From Macrobrachium rosenbergii (lineage: Eukaryota > Arthropoda > Malacostraca > Decapoda > Palaemonidae): a DNA stretch of 64,000 nucleotides. The translations under genes were made by a program, and so were the position numbers. Positions 11,936-23,999 of the stretch are shown here, piece by piece. Position 1 is the stretch's first letter; each line of letters begins with the position of its first letter. Location of the stretch: the NCBI RefSeq assembly GCF_040412425.1, contig NC_089743.1, positions 91,574,903-91,638,902 on the forward strand, given 5' to 3'. The notes under the pieces were generated by a model. It was not told the origin of the DNA and searched no databases. It saw only the letters and a program-made list of their open reading frames with translations.

Positions 11936-12218
11936 ATATACGTAAGAAACTCAGACGTATATATGAGTTAATGCCACATACACTTACGTTTACTCGGATG
12001 TATGAACCAGGGCGTTTCTACCAATCTCGTGTACTAGCAAACTTTAGTACTATCGAGTCGTCATAACGGATATAAGAAATATGAGTGTATCAGTCTATTT
12101 ATTTATGTATTTATATGCGTGTGTAACTGTAAAATAACCGCATGACTTCTTAGTGTTGATATTGCAGTAATATATGCACCTGGTAACAAGTGACCATTAG
12201 ACTAAATATATATATACA

Positions 12219-12221
<3 letters not shown>

Positions 12222-12294
<73 letters not shown>
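12222..12294. repeat. (TA)n microsatellite
   Basis: About 36 TA units directly before the candidate exon at 12301. Confidence 0.95.
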
Positions 12295-12297
<3 letters not shown>

Positions 12298-12300
12298 CAG

Positions 12301-12464
12301 GTTAACAGTCTGGTAGATAAGAATAAGAATAAAACCTCAGAGGAAGATTTCCAGAACCTGCTCAATAAACTGGTCGTCACAGATCAGCTACCATCTTCCC
12401 TCTTCTTGACAAGACGATTCAGAGAAAATCTGAGCCCTACCAGTCTTCGTAGGAAACAGATTAG
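12301..12464 (+). CDS. Possible orphan coding exon, unidentified
   Basis: After a CAG that follows the (TA)n tract, an open frame reads about 54 residues (VNSLVDKNKNKTSEEDFQNL and on through LLNKLVVTDQLPSSLFLTRR). It stays open to a donor-like GTAAAT at 12465. The composition looks like real protein rather than repeat translation: mixed charged and hydrophobic residues with GC-richer third positions. The acceptor lacks a pyrimidine tract and no partner exon was found within several kb. It could be an isolated exon, a transposon fragment or chance. Confidence 0.25.
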
Positions 12465-12469
12465 GTAAA

Positions 12470-13389
12470 TTAGATCCCTGTACATTATTTATGAGACCAG
12501 GTACTACAACTGTTATCTGTTATCTGTTGAAAATGGTCACCAGAGATACGGGAATACATTGCGCCCTATCAGCTGCAGACGAAGAAGTCTCGCTCAGCGG
12601 GAGGGTGAAACTTTCCACTGCAGAACTGTTGCCTAGGTAGTTCGTAACCTCCTGTATCCACGGGGGGTAATTTTACTCCTAGCAACAGTCTGTTAAGTCG
12701 TTCCCACTCCCCTCACACCCCATTCCCATTTTCTCTCTCTGTTTTTTCTCTCTCTCTCTCGTTCTCTCTCACTCTCTTTCTCTTTCTCCCTCTCTCAAAG
12801 CCAGATGTGGTCAGCGGCGATGGTATTTTCATACCTGCATTAGACGCTGCATCTCATTTTTTCCTCTTCCAAGAGGATTCACCTGGGCAACGGGGTTGAG
12901 GTGATATACAATCACTCTTTCAGTTCATTGCCGAGAAAAAAAGAAAAAAAAAAAAATGCTACGAACTAAGATAGCAAGCGTCGGTGCCAGAGAATGTGGG
13001 ACCATCTCCCAAGTGCACACACTTCTTTGTTCTTGAAAGTTGGGAATGCCCAAGAAAGTAGTGGATGTAGGAAATCTTCGGCCAAAGATCGGCCCTCGAT
13101 ATTTGCCTGATTGTTTCTTGTCCTTTGTTCCGTTTGGGAACGACGTCCTACTTAGAAAAAGGCCGTTTGCATGCCCTTGGATTCTTGTTGGGGGGGGGCG
13201 CAAACCTTTCACCCTAAATAACTCCATTTTCAAGGCCGTCTGTTCTATGTGAAAGACCTGTTTAAGGCATTTTTTTTTTTAAATCTATTTTTGCGAGTTT
13301 GTATTCGTTTATTCGAAATTATAGGTACGGCACCACAAATACTTTCATCTGAGAAAGACCCCTGTACTATATTTACACAGCTTCCCTTA
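12470..13389. other. No supported gene
   Basis: Contains a C/T-rich stretch at 12733-12795. Two opposed ORFs overlap at about 12925-13252, with no splice sites or motif I recognise. Confidence 0.35.
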
Positions 13390-13504
13390 TATGTAACCAA
13401 TTGGTTCTTAGCCACGTCAAATAAGTCTAATCCTTCGGGCCAGCCCTAGGAGAGCTGTTAATCAGCTCAGTGGTCTGGTAAAACGAAGGTATACTTTTTT
13501 TTCC
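13390..13504 (+). mobile_element. SINE family A, 5'-truncated copy
   Basis: It matches the 3' half of the longer copies at 27767, 34725 and 45020. Shared blocks are GGTTCTTAGCCACGT, CCAGCCCTAGGAGAGCTGTT and CAGTGGTCTGGT, then a tail of TATACTTTTTTTT. The tRNA-like head is missing. Confidence 0.8.
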
Positions 13505-13654
13505 CCTTAGATGTGGTATTTGCATCAAATACCACTTATGTTAGCTTCTTACGCTGGAGGAACTGAATCTTTTTCAGTTGTTATTTTCCTCTCTCTCTCT
13601 CTCTCTCTGCATTTCTTCCTCTTCTCCTCTCTGTGTGTTTCTCCTTACCTTCTG

Positions 13655-13720
13655 TTACTGCTTTCTAATGAATGTCATATTCTATGGAAGCTTGAATTTC
13701 GAGTCAGTGGGCCTTAATGG
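13655..13720 (+). mobile_element. LINE 3'-end fragment, family C
   Basis: TTCTAATGAATGTCATATTC and GGAAGCTTGAATTTCGAGTC correspond to the 3' part of the longer copy at 46000-46516. The (TAA)n tail is lacking. Confidence 0.6.
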
Positions 13721-13820
13721 TACCGCTTTACAGTTATGAATCCATGAATCCACCGAATGAGAAAAAAAAGAGCATTCCTCCATTGGGAAATTGTGTGCAC
13801 TATATACACCATATATATAC

Positions 13821-13821
<1 letters not shown>

Positions 13822-13863
<42 letters not shown>

Positions 13864-13895
13864 TATCTACCTATCTACCTACACACACACACACA
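13822..13895. repeat. (TA)n, (CTAC)n and (CA)n compound microsatellite
   Basis: A TA tract, then CTAC-type units and a short CA run. Confidence 0.9.
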
Positions 13896-14417
13896 CACAT
13901 TACGTATATATATACATACATATCTGCTTCTCAAAATATATTGTTCCTAGGCCTTGGTGTTTCCCCTTCATGACAAAAATTATGGATTGAATCATTTTGA
14001 AGTTTTGAAAAAAGAAAGAGCGAGAAGAACTGATATATATTATCCTGTAGGAAATTAAATTCCCAAAAGATATGACGACTGGGAAGGAATATTTAGACTA
14101 TGCTTAAGGAATTGCAATTGTTCAAGGTCATTATCAACAGTTTGCACACGAAAGATGCTGTTAATATGGAGTACCCCCTTTCGACATGCTGAGACATTTC
14201 CGTGAAAAATAAAGTATTTTCCATGAATTAAGTGTAATTTTCCCGTTATTTGTTTCTCATGTTTATTTTCTAATGACAGACAACTCTAATCAGACTGAGA
14301 CTATTTTAACGCCAACAAAACTACCATAACGAGATGATCGTAAAAAATAAGGCAAACAATAATGCAATAACTATCATAGATTTAAAAACAACTGAAAGCG
14401 TATTGCGTTATTGCGTC

Positions 14418-14640
14418 AGCCCGTTCTTATCTTCTTCTACTTCTTCTCAGCTTAATCCCCAGTCAGGGTCGCTGCTTCTAATGAGCCCCCTCCAGCAGGT
14501 TCGATCTCGAAAGGCTCGTCTCATAGTTGGTTTTGGCAGATGTTTTATTGACGGGTGCCCCTCTGACTCCAGCATTCAAGGGCCTGGGACCTACTCCACA
14601 CGGCCGTGGCTTCGTTTCTCAGAAACGTCCTTGTAAATGT
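14418..14640 (+). repeat. Dispersed repeat with TTTTGGCAGATGTTTTA core
   Basis: A TTCTTCTACTTCTTCT run, a GGCTCGTCTCATA segment and GGTTTTGGCAGATGTTTTA recur in the same order near 54466-54620. The shared order marks both as copies of one interspersed repeat. No protein is supported. Confidence 0.55.
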
Positions 14641-15683
14641 ATCACTCCAGAGCAGACCCTTGATCAGCAGTCTCTGGTAACTCCTCTGGCAGAGCAGAGA
14701 CCAATGAAACTACCCCACAACGGGTCCTCCACGTGATCCATTAGCTTATTTTTAAGGTGGGGGTGAGGAGTAATCTGTTTTGAATTGGCGAAATTGTTTG
14801 AGCACACCCCTTCCACGTGTGCAAGCACACGTGTACAAGATGATACTGCAAAATCAAGCAGCCCGTGCACAAGCTTTGGCTTTGAAATAATAGAGCAACC
14901 GAAGACGAAAACTGTGGACGATTCGGCCTGTGCTTTTTCTGAAATTTTTCAAAATACAAAAACCATATTTCTTTCTCATGTACAATCCCCAATCTGGATT
15001 GCATTTAGAGCTAGCTTTACATTCTATTTTAGTCTTGTTATCACTGAGGAAAACAACGACTGCTTTTCTCTAAATAATAAAGTAAGAAAAACACAAATGA
15101 ATAATTGTTTTTCACCAAGGTTGGCCTCAGTTTCAAAACAGCTTTGGTTACCACAGTGTTTGAGATGCAAGGGGTTGCGCGTGCTCTCTCCTGGATGCGG
15201 CGAATCACGTGGTACCTTGAGTCGCGAAAAAAAAAAACTTTTGGCCACGGATAGCCGAATGATACAATTAAGACGGCATTTAAAAACGAAAAAACGTGCT
15301 TTCTTGCTTACAAAAACATTCCTATGAATTCACGAGAAAATGGATCTGACTATTAAAATTGACTTGTTTGTCAACATGACTGGTTAGCGGAAAACTATCT
15401 TTTGCTCTGAAAGGAATGCTTTGCTTAACACATGGATCTTATCTGACTAGAGAAAGATTATTTGAACACACAGAGGGCAGGGTTAATATGAAATAAAAGG
15501 AAAACCTACGTAATTTGCTCAAGAAAACAAAAACAAAAAAATCTAAAAAATTTAAACGTACGTACTGAACGTGTTCAAACAAAACAAAAACCGCTCAAAC
15601 AATACAGGTCTTGACTGGACGCGTACGGAACCGGTAATGGTGCAAAGAAAATAATATGAAGAGAAGTCAAAGTTTTAAAATGT
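14641..15683. other. Region with a 180-codon open frame but no supported gene
   Basis: An ATG-initiated plus-strand frame at 14785-15327 is open for 180 codons. Its translation shows no family motif, signal peptide or repeat. A minus-strand frame overlaps it. Without splice sites or homology it is most likely chance. Confidence 0.3.
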
Positions 15684-15714
15684 TCATTGTGGGAAACAGA
15701 ACTGACGCGACGAA

Positions 15715-16176
15715 TTGCAAGTACTCTTACTTTTCTCGCAAGTAATCTTACCTTTCTTGCACGTAATCGTATTTTTCTTGCAAGTAATCGTACTTTTCTT
15801 GCAAGTAATCTTACTTTTCTTGCAAGTATTCTTACTTTTCTTGCGAGTAATCTTACTTTTCTTGCAAGGAATCTTACTTTTGCAAATAATCTTACCTTTT
15901 TTGCAAGTAATCTTACTTTTCTCGCAAGTAATCTTACTTTTCTCGCAAGTAATCTTACTTTTCTCGCAGGTAATCTTACCTTTCTTCCAAGTAATCTTAC
16001 TTTTCTTGCAAGTAATCTTACTTTTCTTGCAAGTAATCTCACCTTTCTTGCAAGTAATCTCACTTTTCTTGCAAGTAATCTTACTTTTCTTGCAAATAAT
16101 CTTACTTTTCTTGCAAGTAATCTCACTTTTCTTGCAAGTAATCTTACTTTTCTTGCAAGTAATCTTACTTTTCTGA
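15715..16176. repeat. 21-bp minisatellite, about 22 units
   Basis: The unit is TAATCTTACTTTTCTTGCAA plus G, with few substitutions. As 21 is a multiple of three and the unit lacks stops in most frames, several long open frames appear on both strands, for example seven-residue LARKVRL repeats on the minus strand. These are consequences of the repeat. Confidence 0.95.
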
Positions 16177-16404
16177 CTTCTGATTTGACGAAATCTCGTA
16201 AATCTTAACAAAACCACTACAGGAGCACCTTTCTCTTGCCTGGGCATTGCTACTGGTAAAAGTGGATGAAGAATCCAGTTGAAAAAATGTAATTAAATAA
16301 ATCCTCGCAACAGAAGAGACGTAAGTAAACTATTGTTCTCCTTATCATTTGTTTAGCAATTTTTTTGTTATTGGTGTTTTAGTTATTACGAACTTAAATT
16401 TACA

Positions 16405-16642
16405 GGAATGTAAAATTCAGGCCAAAGGCCAAGTTCTGGGACATATAAGATCATTCAGATTGAAAATAATGTTGATGAAATTGTTAGGAGAGGATGGAAA
16501 AATAAGATGGAAGAAAGACAATATGAACGGAGGTACAGTAAAAGGAATGAAAAGGGTTGCAACCAGGGGCCGGAGTGACGCTGCAAAGAACCTTAAGTAA
16601 TGCCTACAGTGCACCGCGTGAGGGGCACTGACGGTACTACCC
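16405..16642 (+). mobile_element. SINE-like family B, near full-length copy
   Basis: It carries the family's landmarks in order: GGCCAAAGGCCAAG, a GGGACATATAAGATCATTCA block, TAAGATGGAAGAAAGA, TATGAACGGAGGTACAGTAA, a GGGGCCGGAGTGACGCTGCA block and CTACAGTGCACCGCGTGAGG. At least seven other copies occur in the window. No RNA polymerase III box is obvious, so the SINE label is provisional. Confidence 0.75.
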
Positions 16643-16835
16643 ACTACTTGCGGATTCGTCTCTTGCCGATATCAAGTGTCTTCTCGGAACTTTCTGTTTG
16701 CTGAGTCAGCAAAATGTAAAGAAAGACAATAATTTTTTCTCCAATCGTTTTATTTAGCCATTTGAATATTTTTCCTAACTTTGAGGAAAGCCAAAGCTTT
16801 TCAGGACTGTGAATGATCCTTTAGATATTTGCCCT

Positions 16836-16837
<2 letters not shown>

Positions 16838-16896
<59 letters not shown>
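16838..16896. repeat. (GA)n microsatellite
   Basis: About 28 GA units. Confidence 0.95.
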
Positions 16897-16899
<3 letters not shown>

Positions 16900-17990
16900 A
16901 ATCTTTCTGATTTTAAGAGCGAATCTGAATGAGAATTCCATCCGGTTTATCTGATAAAAATGTATTAAGTCTTTTATTGGCATTAAGCTTATAAAGTACT
17001 GAGTGGCCTTTCACTTAGTCTTGGACAGACCACAGTTTTCGGTCATTTAATTCTGTGTTATTGTTTGTGTTTTCGATATTCTAGGTAGTTTTTGTAGTTT
17101 TATATCATCCTCATTCACCCTACTTGGTTTTCTTCTCATTTTGCACTTTTCTGGGGAGAGTGGGAGACAATTTAATAAAAAAAAATTCCTCTAATCATGA
17201 GGCAATCGCAATATCTTCTTTAGAATTACTTGCCTTTAATTTTTTACTAGTAGCACTGCGGTGGTTGCCCCAGGCGAGCTGATAAGTTATATTTGTTCTA
17301 GGCGTTTTTCTTTATCACATGATGGGACTCACCGTCTGTTTCTTACAAGCACCTTTGTAGTGACTGATCCACAGAGTTGATTATGCCTTCTTAACACATT
17401 CTTCGTGTTTTGCACAAGATGGACCATACTCACTCTTATTCACAGGTATTATTTTGGTGACAGGTCGCCAGTTCTGTAGGCTAGATTCTGTCTCTGCAAC
17501 AAGATGGCCAGTGCTTGTCTTTTTACAGAATGTTGTTTTAGTAACTAACCCACAAATTTGATCTTCACGCCTTCTCTATAACTCCTTGTTTTTGCAGAGA
17601 TAGTCACTGCTTTCTTTGTAAAGGTATTATGTTGGAAAATACCCCTAATAGCTGAAAGAGACCTTTCTACCTAGTCAATCTGGCCATACTGCAACCATCA
17701 TCTACTTTTTGGGGGTCAGAAATCCTCTGACTTATGTATTTGGAAAGTGCTTTGGAATTCTTCATGATTCTCAGATACATTTTCATTTCAATACCCCATT
17801 CTTTATCTTGTGTTGGTCAGGCCAGATCTGGATAAGATTATTTTGCCGCCAGTCCAGGCAATGACTACAAGTTTGGACAATGCTGATATCTTTATCAAGA
17901 ATTTACTGACAACACATACTGCTTTTCTAAATAAATCTGATAAAAATGGCTGGCGGGAACTTGCTCTAAAGCTGGGCCGACAGAATATAA
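16900..17990. other. No supported gene
   Basis: Unique sequence. An open frame near 17810-18031 runs into the degenerate repeat that follows and has no recognisable motif. Confidence 0.35.
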
Positions 17991-17994
17991 TGAA

Positions 17995-18370
17995 TCACTT
18001 ACAGTGTGGGTGGGCTAACAGAATATGGTGAGGCACTTTATAATAAAGTTGGGTCTACAGAATATATTGAGCCACCTTTAGTGAGGATGGTCGACAGAAG
18101 ATGGTGAGTTATTAGTAGAAAAAATGTGGTAATATATTATAGTGAGCCACCTGAAGTAAAGTTGGTCTAATAGAGTATGGTGAGCCATTTACAGTCAAGT
18201 TGGGCAAATAGAATAGTGTGAGCCAACTGTAGTATTGTTGGGGTAATAGAATATAGTATAAGCCATCTGAAGTAAGTTAGGGCTAATGGATTATACAGCC
18301 ATGTGTAGTATAACTGGTCTTCTGGAATATGGTGAGCCACTTGTAGCAAAATGGATCAAATTTCGTTTGA
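17995..18370. repeat. Degenerate tandem repeat, about eight units
   Basis: A unit of roughly 45 bp with the core AATAGAATATGGTGAGCCA followed by TGTAGTAAAGTTGG recurs with heavy divergence and variable spacing. Confidence 0.8.
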
Positions 18371-19190
18371 CCAATTTTTCTACAAGTGGCTTGCACTGCA
18401 GATCCAATTGCAGTGAAGTCCGGCTAACTGAATCCAGTAAAATAAGTCTAGCAGAAGTAAATTAAGTCACAGAGCAATGTAGTATTGCTTAGGGAATGAT
18501 CTAAAAGCTGCATCAGTATCCGACCTCTGTCAGCCGGAACGGCTGTAGCCAGAAAAATCGTAATCTCAGTACGTTTAGTACAACTAAGATAATTAGGTTA
18601 GCAGCAAGTCTCCCGCCAGCCGTTCGGTACGACACAAGATAATCACTCCTATTTCTTTTTGTGTCTTTTTTTTTTCAGCAATCCTACGAAAACTATTGAT
18701 GTGACCCCATTACAAATGGTTGCCTTTACAGCTGGTGAATCAGGATGTGCTAATTCTGATGCAGAAATTGTATAGAAGGGAAGATATTGAGAGAGAAAGA
18801 ACTGAACTAAATTGAATTTCACCTTGAGAGAGGCTGTCTACGGAACACCCTTCCCACTAATCCTCTGAGATTTGTAGCATCAGTACACGATATGGACAGG
18901 GTACAAGCGTGCCCTATATTGTTGAACCACGTGGTAGAACAGCCACACTCTTTAGTCCTGGGTTTATCATCAACATGAATACTATAGAGACCTATAAAAA
19001 TAAAAGCGTACATAAATAATGTACTGCTTATCAAAATATGATATACACATCCATTCACATTATAAAGCTACACAAATATGCACACACGTGTACATACTTA
19101 AGGTATATATTCAAATATTTACATCCACGCACGACAAAAGATATTACAACAATAATAGGAACGGTACATTTTATTCATATGAACGGTTTT
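18371..19190. other. No supported gene
   Basis: AT-rich unique DNA without recognisable exons or RNA genes. Confidence 0.35.
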
Positions 19191-19199
19191 TAGGTTTTA

Positions 19200-19204
19200 T
19201 ATAT

Positions 19205-19259
<55 letters not shown>

Positions 19260-19278
19260 TAAATATATATATATATAA

Positions 19279-19358
<80 letters not shown>

Positions 19359-19377
19359 ACACACAGTTGTGTGTGTG

Positions 19378-19454
<77 letters not shown>

Positions 19455-19548
19455 TCTGACTTGGCTGTCGAGAACAAGTTTTCATGGCACAGAAGAAGAA
19501 GAAGAAGAAGAAGAAGAAGAAGAAGAAGAAGAAGAAGAAGAAGAAGAC
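19200..19548. repeat. Compound microsatellite: (TA)n, (GA)n, (GAA)n
   Basis: TA tracts at about 19215-19354 with AAATA interruptions, a GA run of about 36 units at 19380-19452, and a GAA run of about 19 units at 19491-19547. Confidence 0.95.
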
Positions 19549-20340
19549 GTAATTGGAAGCCTTTATTGCATCATTGTTTTTACACTGTCGAGTCTTAAGG
19601 AGAATAAAGGAGGAACTGGAGAATCTTGGTTGGATTTTCGTGTCTTCGCGAAATTTGCCGAAAGAGGACATTGATTTTCTAGTGCCGTCGATTTTGGGAA
19701 GAAATCGAATTGGTTGGAGCTTTCTAGTATGTGATTCTGTCGCTAAATATTGTTTTCAATGTCGTTTTGAGTGTTATTCCGTTATTATATATAGTTCATC
19801 TTGACTAATGTTCATTTACTAAAAACATTTAAAGTGTCATGTTGTATTCCCGCAAGGCTTGCAAAATTAGTAAGACATTTTTTTTCTTCTAAAAAGAGAG
19901 ATAAAATGCACGAGTCTCAGTCTATCAGACTGTTGCCTGTCACCTCCAGAAATTTATTCTTTACGGAAAAGGAAAGAACAAAAGACTAATGACTGCATTC
20001 CTGTCAAAATCGAAGTTGGCACGAGACCTTCTTTCTTATATGAGATGATATTACTTTTTCTGTGGGTTTTTGAAACAAACGCTTAAATAATTCTTATCAA
20101 AAACGAATCTACAAGAGTAATGAAATAAAAAGTGCCAAATGAAATTCATAATTTTAATGGCTGTCTTTTTCACCATCTACAACAGTGATAAAATAAAAAG
20201 TACCCAAAAATTGATAATTTTAATGGCTGTCTTTTCCACCAAAACTGAAATCAAATTAGCTTTTCGATATCTGGCTGCCTGACAGAAAAATATCTATTCC
20301 GCCCCTCCCAATCTCCTCCCATCCACCTACCCACCGCCCA
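19549..20340. other. No supported gene
   Basis: Short overlapping frames only. A duplicated phrase, AATTTTAATGGCTGTCTTTT, occurs near 20150 and 20215. Confidence 0.35.
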
Positions 20341-20348
20341 CCCCTTAC

Positions 20349-20360
20349 ACACACACACAC

Positions 20361-20394
<34 letters not shown>
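20349..20394. repeat. (CA)n microsatellite
   Basis: A CA tract with two CATACA interruptions. Confidence 0.95.
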
Positions 20395-20621
20395 CAACTG
20401 ATCACCAGTCTGATGAAACAGACGCGATTGCAACATTCGGCAAATCGACCGATATTCGTCTGAAACTGAACGATAACATAGTTTTGATAAAAGTAATGCT
20501 GAGGTTGAGAAATGATTGCTATCTGGTGACCACAGTGCTTTATCACAGCTTACAAATAGGCAGTGGGAAAGAAGGTATTTTTAACATGTCCTTACAACTG
20601 AAGAATTACGTGTATGTATAT

Positions 20622-20778
<157 letters not shown>

Positions 20779-20811
20779 TCAACACACAATCAGGTGTGGA
20801 ACACAAATAAA

Positions 20812-20887
20812 TTTCTGACTCACTAGTGGGCAGCGCCCTTGCCTTTCAATTGAAAGACCTGGGTTCGATCCTGATGTGAGTCAGAAA
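20812..20887 (+). ncRNA. tRNA-like 76-nt unit (SINE head, not a functional tRNA)
   Basis: Perfect 12-bp inverted ends (TTTCTGACTCAC and GTGAGTCAGAAA) close a 76-nt unit. It contains a B-box-like GGGTTCGATCC and an A-box-like TGGGCAGCGCCCTTG. The length and B-box position resemble a tRNA. The would-be anticodon arm (CTTTCAATTGAAAG) cannot form a 5-bp stem with a 7-nt loop, so a tRNA-derived SINE head is more likely. It lies 80 bp upstream of the Penelope-like fragment. Confidence 0.55.
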
Positions 20888-20966
20888 CTTACATATTTAT
20901 ATATATTATGTATATACACAGTATATATTACAAACTATTGATATTAACTTAGTATTTAAATATATT

Positions 20967-21335
20967 TTGAGAAATAAACTAATTAAGAATAGTCCACCCA
21001 ACTCAAACATTATTGCATACAGTATTCCTCGCAAAGAATGTAATAAGATTTATATTGGTCAAACATCAAAAGGACTAAAAGTAAGAAGCTCCCAAAACAA
21101 ATATGCCATTTCAAGAGGCTTATCAAATAATGGCATTGCGGATAATTGGCTTAAGACAGGCCATACGACAATCTACAAGGTCAACGACCATTGGAAAAGG
21201 AATTTGCTAGAGACTGTGTTTATTGAAGCTACTTCCACCAGAAATGTTAATCTCCACCCTGGATTATCCCTTGATCCTTTGCCCCTGTATTTTTTTTTTT
21301 TTTTAAGGAACATGTTGCCAAGATTAACAAATTGA
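20967..21335 (+). mobile_element. Penelope-like element fragment, GIY-YIG endonuclease end
   Basis: The frame shows AYSIPRKECNKIYIGQTSKG, the GIY-YIG nuclease pattern found at the C-terminus of Penelope-like element proteins. NWLKTGHTTIYKVNDHWKRN and a LLETVFIEA segment follow in the expected order. In the family the nuclease nicks target DNA for retrotransposition. The reverse transcriptase part is absent upstream, where microsatellite and a tRNA-like unit are found instead. This is therefore a 5'-truncated, dead copy. A T-run near 21290 may be an indel site. AATAAA at about 21413 may be the element's own poly(A) signal. Confidence 0.75.
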
Positions 21336-21480
21336 AACCCTACCACCTTCTGTTTTTTGTATATAAAGCTCTATCAACTTCTTTTGTATTCAGCGTGAAC
21401 TTGAAAATGTAGAATAAACTACGAAAGTACTTGTTCAAAGTCCTGGTTTTCACTCGCCTTCTTATGTGGATTTTTTGATA

Positions 21481-21487
21481 TTATATA

Positions 21488-21552
<65 letters not shown>
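21481..21552. repeat. (TA)n microsatellite
   Basis: Long TA tract directly after the Penelope-like 3' region. Confidence 0.95.
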
Positions 21553-21553
<1 letters not shown>

Positions 21554-21559
21554 ATCTAC

Positions 21560-23330
21560 TGGTAACTTTCTACCGATATGTATGCGATTGCAATTCTCAA
21601 CAAGTCTTCAAAGTTAAGGTTTACAAGAACCATGCGATTCTCGATGTTAGCTGTGATCCACTGCACTCAACTATCTATCTGGTACGTCATTACTCCTTAT
21701 GTCTAATGAAGATAAAGTTTGTTAGAAGTTAACGGGTGTAAATCTTTCTTTTAACTCCAAACTATGAAACTGTCAGCAAGCGCCAATAAGGCAAAATTTA
21801 ATGACTGAATTTTTAGGAATTTTCACACCTGAAGCTAATAGCAATGACCCACGTAGCAAAAATATTCACAGAATTTTTAGATATCCTGAAATCTGACGCT
21901 AAAATTCAATGCTGGCATGACAAAAATACTTACAGAATTGTGGAATTTGGTATCTAGAACTAGGGCTGCACGCTCTGACACCACAATTCTTTGCAATATT
22001 ACCAGAAATTCTGACTTCTCAAGCTCAAATTATGCGATCAGGTGGAGAGAGCGATTTCAGCAATACGAAGGTAAACGGCGCCTCTGGTATTGTCCGACTC
22101 TATAATTGGATCAGCACAACTCCTGAATATTCAATTAACTATTGATGCTTGAAGGAGGGAGCTTCGGTACACCTTCAATGAATGATGATCCCAGAAGGTA
22201 ATGAATGAAGAGTCGATCTGAATTATGAGACCGAATCATTCAAGTAATGGAAGACGAGACTTTAAAAATGAATCATTGAAGCCAATGAAGAGAAGGGATT
22301 CCTAAGTCTGCCATCGAATGAGGGAATTAGCATATTATTATCATCATTGTTATTATCGTTATTATTAACAGCAAACTGCTATATTCGAAGGTCATAGGTT
22401 ACTGAGGTTGAATCGAGCACTCTGCTATATTCGAAGGTCATAGGTTACCGAGGTTGAATCGAGCGGTCAATAGTGATGTTCGGAAATCTACGGGAACGGC
22501 GTTACACTTTTCACGAAACATTACCAATAACATTATCTCTATAATTATCATTTATATGAAACGAGACACTGGAAAACTGAAAAAAGTGTTGTACAGATAT
22601 GTAGCTTAGAGTCCAGAGAGTACAAATGATAAGTGAGAGACAGAAACTAACGCAGTGGGGGCGCCAGAGTGGTATCACAATATCTAGCCCTGTCTACAGT
22701 GCCTCTCTGAATACCTGTACTGTTTCTGAAGTTACTGTTATGATTTTACAGCTTTTTTGCTGTTTTTGTTTTTTAATCGAGTGATATTCTACAGTCAAAC
22801 ACATTAGTCGAAACCGTACCTTGTTTGAATCCGACACAGCAGTGTACGTTTTCGGTTTTTCCATATATCTTTACAGATATGACGAATTCAAATGAATCTT
22901 CTACGATTCTGATAAAGTACTGTCGTAGATTTACGATCTCTCCACACTAGTCAGGACAAAATCTTTTGTTATAAGCAGGTACTTGTATACTTTGTACCTT
23001 GCAACAGACAGGTTTTAAATCCTCCGATTACGGGAGAGCTACTTTTCATCACACTGTGAATCAGAAAATGCTTAAGCCCGATCAGATCCCTTGCCTCGAT
23101 GACAAGGAAAGAGTTGGTTAAATACAAGACCCACATGATACGGGAAAGTACGCGAAATGAGAGTCTGATAAACGCGATAAGGAAAACACAAGGCAGGATA
23201 ATCAGATACAGGGCGACACTATGTCTAGCCATCAATCACTTCTGTGATAAAGGGTAATTAGACAAGTCTTTCAAAAGAGGGTATCGCCGTGAGGTTCAAA
23301 TGCCTGTGCATGTGTGTGTGCTGTAATTCC
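21560..23330. other. No supported gene; 46-bp direct duplication at 22376-22465
   Basis: The block CTGCTATATTCGAAGGTCAT with the following 26 bases occurs twice in tandem, nearly identical. The rest is unique DNA without coding signal. Confidence 0.45.
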
Positions 23331-23359
23331 CACAAGTGAAATGAGAGAAGAAGAACTCC

Positions 23360-23433
23360 CTCCCAGTTGGGATTCGAACTCTCGCCGGTTACAAGACTAA
23401 GGGTTGAGCTCAAAACCTACTCGACCGCTTCGA
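23360..23433 (-). mobile_element. tRNA-like SINE head, minus strand
   Basis: The minus strand reads GAAGCGGTCGAGTAGG (A-box-like), then GAGAGTTCGAATCCC (B box) at tRNA-like spacing. A related unit is at 27363-27435. No good cloverleaf was found by eye. Confidence 0.5.
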
Positions 23434-23908
23434 GATTCAATCTTATCTGGAAGTTGATTGATTGATTGATTATGAAATTGAGGTCTTGAAGACCATGCGC
23501 CGGAACCCATCAGGATTATTCAGCGCCGTAATGAAGGTGAAATATATAAATTAATATGATTGATAATGAATATAGGTGAACGATGATAAACTAGTAAAAT
23601 TCAGTGTTAAAATATGAACGTAAAAAATGGAGAGTGATATCAGATAGAACCAACAAAAAATAAGTATATATTACATTTTTATATCCACAATATATACTTA
23701 GTATAAGAATAAATATGACTAAAATCTTAATATTAAATATACTGAAATCATATCCCATTAAAATAACCAGGTTCTTTCAGATGACCCATAAGATCGAAGA
23801 GCTCGGACTGATTTATGAGAATTTGGCTTTAAAGCCAAGCACTGGGAATCTCCCAGTCACTCAGCACTGAGACAGAGGAAAGAAAGAGTTGAAGTGGTCC
23901 AACTGAAT

Positions 23909-23993
23909 TGAATACAGAATTGAGGCCAAAGGCCACGCTCTGGGACCTATGAGGTCATTCAGCGCTGAAACGAAAACTGACAGTAAAAAGATT
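23909..23993 (+). mobile_element. SINE-like family B, 5' fragment
   Basis: Contains GGCCAAAGGCCACGCTCTGG, ATGAGGTCATTCAGCGCTGA and CTGACAGTAAAAAG, the first third of the family. Confidence 0.75.
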
Positions 23994-23999
23994 TACATT

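Noticed and set aside
14785..15327. 180-codon ATG-initiated ORF
   Set aside because: No motif, no codon bias by eye and an overlapping opposite-strand frame. A chance open frame is the simplest reading, though homology search was not possible.
15575..16247. Four long overlapping ORFs (150-187 codons) on both strands
   Set aside because: All are translations of a 21-bp tandem repeat that lacks stops in most frames. Codon positions show no independent constraint.
20812..20887. Functional tRNA gene
   Set aside because: The length and B box fit, but the anticodon arm cannot form the standard 5-bp stem with a 7-nt loop.
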